Source: Elgaria multicarinata webbii (lineage: Eukaryota > Chordata > Lepidosauria > Squamata > Anguidae). Taken from it: DNA of 64,000 bases. The notes beneath the pieces were generated by a model that saw only the letters and a program-made list of their open reading frames with translations, had not been told where the DNA came from and searched no databases. Position numbers and translations under genes: made by a program. Where the stretch lies: assembly GCF_023053635.1 (NCBI RefSeq), contig NC_086171.1, positions 18,122,006 through 18,186,005 of the forward strand, read 5' to 3'. Of the stretch, positions 12,601 to 21,600 are shown piece by piece; positions within the stretch are counted from its first letter, which is position 1, and each line of letters opens with the position of its first letter.

Positions 12601-15600
12601 TCACAGGATCAGTACCAGTTCCTGCCTCATCAAAGTGGCTGTGATATTAACTGGACTATGTTACCTGCCCTTACTTTGAGCTAGGAAGAAAATGGGAGAA
12701 TGTACCTCACTCATGGGTTGGCTTAAATCATGGGTGGGCAACATGTAGCCCCTGCAACCCTCCCTTCCCAATATAGACAAAAAGGGGAAGGCGTCCATAG
12801 CAGCTAATGAGCAAACAAGAGCTTTTTAGCACCCTATGGCCACTACAGAGCATTAAAAAAAATGAAAACTAGATTGCAAACAAGATAATTTTACCCTTTT
12901 GGCACTCTATAGCTGCTATGGATGCCATTAAACAATCAAAGTGGGGTCTGGGTGTGTGTGAAAGTAGCCCCTGGACCTCCTGCAGGATGAAGGCATACTG
13001 TCCTGGACTACCTTCTGAAGAAAAAACAAAATTTTGCATGCACGCCCTTTCCGCAAGTTCAAAGCAGGAAGAGCACAAACTGGCAGAAAGGAGAGTACTG
13101 CACATGCACAGTCCCCATTTACCAATTTTTAAACATTTGGCCCCTAAGGTCCTTTATTTAGAAAAACATATACTTCTCCCCCAGCTCCCCGCCCCCACCA
13201 ATATTTAGAAAATCCTGTTTTAATTATCACTGCCCCTGTCTCTCTTTCAAACAAATTGACATGGGGTCCACTGTCTTTGAGTGACTGTAAAACTGGTTTT
13301 ATTTTACAGCATGGCATGAACAATACATGTTAGCATAGGGTCCATTTTTCTTTGCCAACAGACCTTGGCATTTTCCAAATTGTTGCACTTGCTTGTATGC
13401 AGGAAGTGCAAGATAATAAAGGAGAAATGCAATGTCTTTTCCTATTTCTAATATATACATAGTGGCCATTTATTGTTGACTTATATGTTGGCTTGCACAA
13501 TGAATTCAAAATTGTCTTAGATCTTATTTATTACATTTCTTTACAAATAGCTGAATCGTCAATCTAATAGTCTGTTTTGTTGTTGAAAAGATGCATTTAA
13601 ATATTCATTTATTGAAATTAAAATACATTGGCACCAACCACACTGCAATAGCTGCAGTTATTTTACTTGCTCTGCTCTGTCTCATCATGCAATATACAAA
13701 CCCTATAATTAAGTTTTTATTTGAACTGTTCAGAGACAAATTCTGCCCCTGAGGGTGTAAAGTTCATGTCTGGAATGGTTTCATCATAAAAACTGTTACA
13801 TTTTGTAAACCAAGGCTAGGGAATAAAACTTGCTTGCCAGTTTATTTATTATCAAATCTAGCATTGATGTTTTGAATAAACATCTTTTTGAATAAAATAT
13901 AGAAGGTCCTTTCAGCACTCCGATTCTGTGATCTCCTTCTAATTAATCACAAGCTAGTGGAACTGCATTATGATTTGAGTCCTACAATTAATGTAACTCT
14001 CAAATAAGTATTTGATGATAAAGATTTCTTCCATTATTACAGAAAACCATCAGTGCATCTCAAATCATACTAAAACTTTTGTCACTCTGTATTTTCCATT
14101 GAGATGTTATACAAAATATATCAATCTATACACATTGAAATTTCTCTGTAAATGAGACTAATAATGTTATTCCATGACAATAAGAATTTATGGTTTATTG
14201 AAGACCACCTAATACAATATTTTTATTTGTTAGTGAGTTAGGCCATCTTGTCTTGCACAGTGTTGTTGCTGCCAAAAACTTTATTCTGAGGCAGGAATGA
14301 TAACAACAAAGAATAGTGTAGCACCTCAAAGACTGCCAGATTGATTTTGGCATAAGCTTTCATGGACTAGAATCAACATAATCCATTGCATGGCGTGTTA
14401 TCCTCAGTTTGTAGGCATGTATATACATGGATATTCAGGGGGGAAATACAAAGGGTAGGGTCCAATTGCTGTGAAACGAATAAAAAAAGTAGTCTTTGAC
14501 AATTCCATGGGCATGTCTACACCAGCCCTATATCCTGGGGTAGTCCCTGGATCTTCCCTGTGTGTCCAAACAGGGGATCCTGGGGGCAACCTGGGACAAC
14601 CAAGGACTTCCCCAGGATATAGGGAACTGCAGAAAACCCTTTTTTTTTTGTGGTCCCTGGACCATCCCGCGGAGTGTGTGCCGTGTGGCCGCTGCTCCCG
14701 GGTTTTCCCCACATGTAGTGGGGACTAAAAAATGAGCATGAAGCTGAATGGGGACAGTCTGTGCTTGACGGGGAGTGGATTCATTTAATTATTTTTTTAA
14801 AAAATACATTTTTTTGCAGAGGAGTGCCAGTGCACTCCTTCTCCCTCTTTGAAAGAAATGGCGGCCGCGACTTCCTTCTGGGATGTTGCACGACCGTCAA
14901 GACATTGGGGGGGGGGAACGCAGAAGCCGGTACATCAGCGATCCTTCCCCCTCCCTCCCTCCCTCTACACCCTATGGTATAGACATACCTTACATAAAGC
15001 TGAAGACTTAAAGTAATCATTCACAGCAGCAGAAATTGATAATAACACTATTATCATAGTTTGGACAGGAAACCATCATCATAATTCAAGCCTAAGTAAA
15101 TAGAATCAAATGTCTTCCTGCATTTCATACCCATTTTGTTTCCACTGTTTACAATTTTTCTCCTTTACCTGTCTGTGTATGCATGTTTCCCTCCCCTCCA
15201 CTCACCTGCCAACGGAGGATGGCAGTCCAACCCTGGATATCATACAGCTGCAGCAAGTTGAGTCAGTGTTCCCATTATGATTCTGTTCTTGTAAAATACA
15301 GCCATACAGACACAACACCATAATTATCAATATCTCTAGGGACGGTATGTTGATTTTTCTTTTTGTGCTGATGAAGTCAGTGTTTTGTCATGCCAGCGCT
15401 ATTACAAGTGACTTTGGTTTGTCCTTTTAGAAAGCTGTCTGGTTCTTTGTTTAATTATACATTCCATTATGTTCCATAGGTTCCGTGGGAAGATTTGCGT
15501 TACCTCTTTGGTGAGATTATGTACGGTGGACACATCACTGATGAGTGGGACCGCAGACTCTGCCACACATATTTGGAAGAATTTATGAGCCCTTCTCTGG

Positions 15601-18600
15601 TATTAATGTATAAATATGGGGGGAAACCATAAACAGAAAATAGTTATGAAAAAGTACCACAAAATTATAAATAACTTCCTCTTTAGTTTTGTTAGGAAGA
15701 CTATAATATAAGCCTTCCTTGTTTTTTTTTACACCAACTGTCCAAAAGTATACCTTCAGGTAGTTGTTACATGCTTTCAATTATTTGTTGTTATATACTT
15801 TTAGCATAGCTTTTGAAACAGAATAGTTCTTTAAAATTAAAAAATTAAAAGGCCTTAACCTATAAAACAGAGGTGATAGCCTCCCAATATCTTAGACTAC
15901 AACTCTCATAATTCCTTACCATTGGCCATGCTTGCTGGGGCTTCTGGGATTTCAAGTCCAAAACATCTGGAAGACCAAAGGTTCCCTGCTCTTGCTTTAG
16001 GAAGTATATTTCTGGAAGTTAATTGCAGCCAGTGCAATTGAGCAAGGCTATGTATGGATTATCTCACTGACAGATGGGCAACAGTTTTCTGTAGTAGCAG
16101 CAGTTTTCAAAGTCTTCAGGGAAGCCCCATGTAGTATTTATTATATTGCAGTATAATGTAATATAACCTACAGTATTAGTAGGTTCCCAGTGCATGGCTG
16201 GCAGAAAGATGCAGCAGGAATATCAGTTGTAATTGGTAAAATACACTCTTGATCACCAGAACCGCGTGCTCATCTGGCTGGAGTTCTGACCTGGTCTTTG
16301 GTACTGGTCCAGGAAGCACACAAGATTTTCAACTGGCACAAATCTCTTCCTAGCTAGGGTGGCCAAATGAAAAGGAGGACAGGGCTCCTGTATCTTTAAC
16401 AGTTGTACAGAAAAGGGAATTTTAGCAGGTGTCATTTGTATGCATGCAGCACCTCATTAAATTCCCTCTTCATCCCAATAGTTAAAGCTGCAGGAGCCCT
16501 GCCCTTTTGACCAGAAACAAAAGAAGGCAAGGCTCCGGAAGCTTTTACTGTTGTGATGGAGAATTTCACCAGGTGCTGCATGCCTACAAGTGACACCTGC
16601 TGAAATTCCCTTTTCTGTACAATTGTTAAAGATGCAGGAGCCCTGTCCTCCTTTCCATATGGTCACCGTAGTTGTTGTGTCAACCAAACTCAGGTGGCAT
16701 GTTTGGTTGGAAGGGGGAAACAATCTTCAAACAATCCATGGGCTGTTGGGTTATTTGAGGGTTGTTTCCCACTCCAACAAGCCATGCCACCTGGGTTTGG
16801 ATGACATAGTAAGCTGTGCCCAGGCAGGTGATTAGGCAAATGGCACTGGGCACACACCAAGGCTTAAACAAGCCACTGTGACTTGTCTAACCTACGATGA
16901 TCAATGGGAACCAGGTCAGTGTAAGTAATTAACAACTAACTGGAATAGTATTGTGAATTTGTACAATGGGAATATGTATAAAATCTGACATTGTATTATT
17001 AACAATAATAAAAAAAAAGAATGACTGTCAAGCAGGAGTAGAATACAGTCTGAGTAAACTACCTTTTCCAAAAAGTTAGCCATTTATTTAGAGGGGGTAG
17101 GGGATGGTGAGTACAGCATGAAAAGATCATTTGTGGTATGGAACACAGATAGCCTTGAGGCCGTTCCATCTTCACTGGTTCATGCTGTATTTGAAATAAG
17201 TGCTGTGGTTTGAAGTGAAGTGACTTTGCTTGCATCTATTCATTCCTTAATGAGTAGGTTTTCATATGTCACAAAGCCGCATTCAGTTTAACACAATTGG
17301 AAGTCAATTGGAAGGCCCAGGAGTGAGTTACCATGGAGATGGGAAGGATAAACACTACTGTACTTCTGACCTCCACGGAAGCTGATTTCTCTAAATGACA
17401 GCTGAGGTCAAGGGGGCAGTGTGGGAAGCTTATTCCATTGGTACCTCCTCTATATCTAGCCTATGGCTAAGTATTACTATTTCTAGTCTAGGCAGTCCAT
17501 TAACCTTCACAAGCCTGAACTTTCATTCAAATACGTGTCAAATATAGGTACGAAACCTGCAAGAAATGGCTGGAATTAGATGCCCTTTGTTAACAAACCC
17601 TGAGTGCAGGTCTACTTAAGTATTCAAAAACAAAATAATGTATTTCATTTTAATTGGACAATGGTCTCTCTGTAAGTACTCCAAAGGGAAAAAAAATCGT
17701 TCAGACACTGATAGACAGGTAAACATAAACAAGGGTCAACAGATACACCACAACTGTCTCATCATTATGCCTAGCTTAGATCTGGCTTGTCTTGAATGCA
17801 TTTGCATTGGTTATAGGTTAAAGTTGCATTTAGACATAAAGTTATCAATAAAGCTCTGAAATTTTCAGCATTGTATATGTGGGATTTTGGACATATTTTT
17901 GGCCAGAGAAAAGGCCTATTTTAATTATTGCTAAGCCACCTGCTTTGATAGAATGGTGGGGTAAAAATATTTTAGTAAACAAAACTATTATCAGCAGCAT
18001 CTTAATTCAGGCAAACTGTGTGTTTACAGAAACTATGAAATGACCATAAGGAAAACACATTTCAATTAAGATAACAGAAAACTATAGATTCAAAACAGAA
18101 AGGATTCCTACTGGAAATTAAAAAAATATCTCTTGAACTGACTTTGTTACTTATCAGTTTTACAATCTGCACCCTCCCTTTGCCATTCTACTAGAAGAAA
18201 GGTAATGACGGCATTCCCTTAGGGATGAGAAACCGGTACTGAGAAAGTGTTACTTGTACAAGGCCAGTCAAGAAAGGCAGCTGTAGGCTTTATGAAAAGA
18301 TTTGTGTTACTCCACTGCAAACACCTGGCATGTAGGTGTCATATACACATGCAGATTTCAGTATCCATAAGCATGTCTTTGTGAAACCTGATTGGCCTAG
18401 GCTTCCCAGATACAACTCCATGGATGTTTAAAAGATGCATGTGCATAGCCATAATAACATGTGGAACTGCCCTGTGCCTATGGCAGAAATGGGTTTGGAG
18501 ACTTGTAAACCATGTTTTCTTTCACCTGCTTTAATTGATTCTCTTAATTACTGAGCTCAGGTGGTTGGGTGGCAACAGGATTGGAGCCCACTGATAAACC

Positions 18601-21600
18601 AGAGGGGACGTATCACCATGGCCACTGGAACCCCAAGTTATACAGAAGTACAACCAAAGGAGCAGCCCTACCCCCGAAATAGTCCAATGAGACTGAGCAT
18701 GCTCAGCGGCCTTCAGAAGCCACAGAATGTGACCATCAATTGGGGGGGGGGGACTGAAAAGGTGGGGGAACTGGAATGACCGACTTGAGCCGCATACAGC
18801 TTATAGTATCCCGGGGAGGACACGGCTGTCTGGAACCCTGAGCACTATAGTTTATGGGCCTTCTCCCCACCTTACTGACAAGAATCTGCAGGATCCCATG
18901 TGTGATATTTCTCTTGCTTTTAGCAGCCTGTACATCAGGGGGGTTGAGCGAAGTGGTCTCCTAGATTGGGTGAGCTGAAAGTAAATTTCCAGATGTTTTG
19001 AATGTCATCTCCCAGTATTCCTGACCATTGGCCATGCTGACAGGGGCTTCTAGGAGTTGAACCAAAACATCTGGAGATCTACCTTCTCTCCACTAGATTC
19101 TTGTAGGTGAGATATGGGAGTACTTCTGCTTACTCGAAATGGCAAAGCATGTTGAAGTGCACCTAGAATAGAAAGCATTATGTTACATTCCTTGTGGAAT
19201 GGGGCTGGAATGCGCCTTTTATTTCTTAGTTCTGCAGATGCAATCAAAGATATGTCAGTGGAATGAATTTTTAACTGCCTGAGAAGATAATTTTATTGAA
19301 GTCGGTACGAAAATCTTTACCTTTAACACTAGATTTAGGAAATGGAATGGAATAAAATGTAATTCCCACCAACACAAAAGAATCACATGTAACTAGTACA
19401 GCAACTAAATCCTATACGAGCCTTCCCCAACCTCATGCCATCCAAATGTGTTGACTGCAAGTCCCATAATCCCCAGCCAGCCAGACCATGTTACCTGGGG
19501 ATGATAGTTGTAACTCAACATACCTGGAGGTCACAAGGTTGGGGAAGATGCTTTACACTACATCTTAAGCTTTTAGAGGCCAGTATTTTAAGGTTTGAAT
19601 GAAGTTTACCTGAAAGGTGCAAAATGAATTAAATATTGAACATAATTGTTCTTTTTCTAACTACAGCTTGAAGGTGACTTTGCTTTGGCTCCAGGTTTCC
19701 TTGCTCCTCCCAATTTGGATTATGCCGGATATCACAAGTACATAGATGAAATGCTGCCAGTTGAAAGCCCTGTACTATATGGTCTCCATCCTAATGCCGA
19801 GATAGATTTCTTGACAGTTCTATCTGATAACCTTTTCAAAACTCTCTTGGAAATGCAGCCTAGAAATTTGCTTGCTGGAGAGATCGCGGGACAGTCGGCA
19901 GAAGAAAAAGTGAGATTCCAGTGTTCTGCATAATCCTAATTCCAGAAACTCATCTCCATTAATATATTGTTAGCCGTAATAGGGGGTTTAAATTAATCTT
20001 TGAGTAAAAACTCTTTCACTTATGATCATAAAAAACATATGGTAATCTCTATCCAGACATCATCATCATAAAAAAAACAGGCAGAGAAAATTCAACACTG
20101 AAACTACCATGGCTTTTAGTTATCCTATTCTTAATAGGAGCGCTTTGCCACATTTTGGCTACTAGGTTGGTCCAACAGCTTCTTTAGTTTGACATCTATG
20201 AATATACCACATTGCAGAGAGTACTTAGCATGAGTGACAAGTGAATGAAAAAATACATTTGATGACAAGAGTTTTGCATACCCAGCCTCATAGCCCTAAG
20301 ATTTAAAACTAATCTAACCCAGTGTTCCTCTAGGTTTTTAAAATTCTAAAACTTTTACCTTTAAACTTTAAGTTCTTGCCTTCTTTCACTCCAGCACAAA
20401 CAATCTGTTCTACAGGTAGGCCTGATGCCTGTTGACATGGACAAAGATCTGGCACTTAGCAACAGAATACTACAGCACATTTTCTTTCCCCATGTGTAGT
20501 TTTAGGAAGGGGGCATGTTAAAGCAAAGCAGAAGCCTTTGTCCCATCATCCTAATCTGATTTAGGAAGTGGATGAGCAATCACCCTCACACATCCAACAT
20601 GGATCTGTGATGTACCCATGCTACAGGCCATTCAGCACAACTGTCTTGGCTGCTGGTGAGGGAAAGGCTCCATCTGCTTCAGAATCTCATGAGCAGGCTA
20701 TATTCTCTTAAGAAACAAGCAAGTATTACAACCGCAAACCTGTCTGTAAGGCACATCCTGGAGGATATTCAAGAGAACGTATTCACGGCCAAGCAATTTT
20801 TATTAATTTGCCTTTTTATTCAAATGTTAAGGTGAAGAATGTCCTGGATGAAATTCTGGAAAAGCTGCCAGATGAGTTTAACATGGCTGAAATAATGCAA
20901 AAGTCTGCTATACGAAGCCCCTATATTCTTGTTTGTTTTCAAGAATGTGAGAGAATGAATATTCTCATTCGAGAGATACGACGGTCACTTAAGCAACTAG
21001 ACCTTGGTCTGAAAGTAAGTTAAATATATGTATTATGAAAGAAGTGAGATTTAAGAGAGCGCCTATGAATTTAAATATTTGTTTTTCTCTAAATATCTAG
21101 GGTGAGCTGACATTTTCTCCTAGCATGGAAACTTTGCAGTCATCACTGTTTTATGACCTGGTGCCAGATGCATGGACCAAATTGGCTTATCCGTCCACTT
21201 ACAGTCTTGCACAGTGGTAAATACATTCTGTATTTATTTTTTTAAATGAGGCATTTCAGTTAACTTACACATATAGGGATTCCAATGCTCTTACAAATCT
21301 ACGTATTAAAATATGGACCATTAATTGTTGCATGAAAATACATAAGGCCCTCTTCCAACATAGAGTTGGACATATGACTACACTATTTTTCATAGCAATT
21401 GTGTCATTGTTAATTTTGGTGTCGTCACATATGTCTTATGGTTTAAGAGATGGGTAGCCTCCAAATTTTCCCCAAGATGCATCCAAAGCTTACTACACTA
21501 GCATAAGAATGTTTTATTTTTATTGTATACTAGTAAACAGCTTTGCACAGACTGGAATAGTTTGATACAGCAAAGCCTCCAACCAAACTTAGGTAGCTAT

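Larger units (their letters stand above)
11645..15479. other. DNAH11 intron G-H
   Basis: 3.8-kb intron, mostly AT-rich with no recognised content between 11.9 and 14.3 kb, apart from a MITE-like end GGGTGGGCAACATGTAGCCC at 12733. A repeat at 14308-14396 and a GC-rich MITE at 14509-14989 lie near its 3' side. Confidence 0.6.
15600..19666. other. DNAH11 intron H-I
   Basis: 4.1-kb intron with MITEs at 15871-15985, 16355-16667, 16674-16815, 18988-19080 and 19420-19548. The stretch 16.95-18.95 kb is AT-rich and holds nothing I recognise apart from a possible old LINE tail near 17925-17980. Confidence 0.65.
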
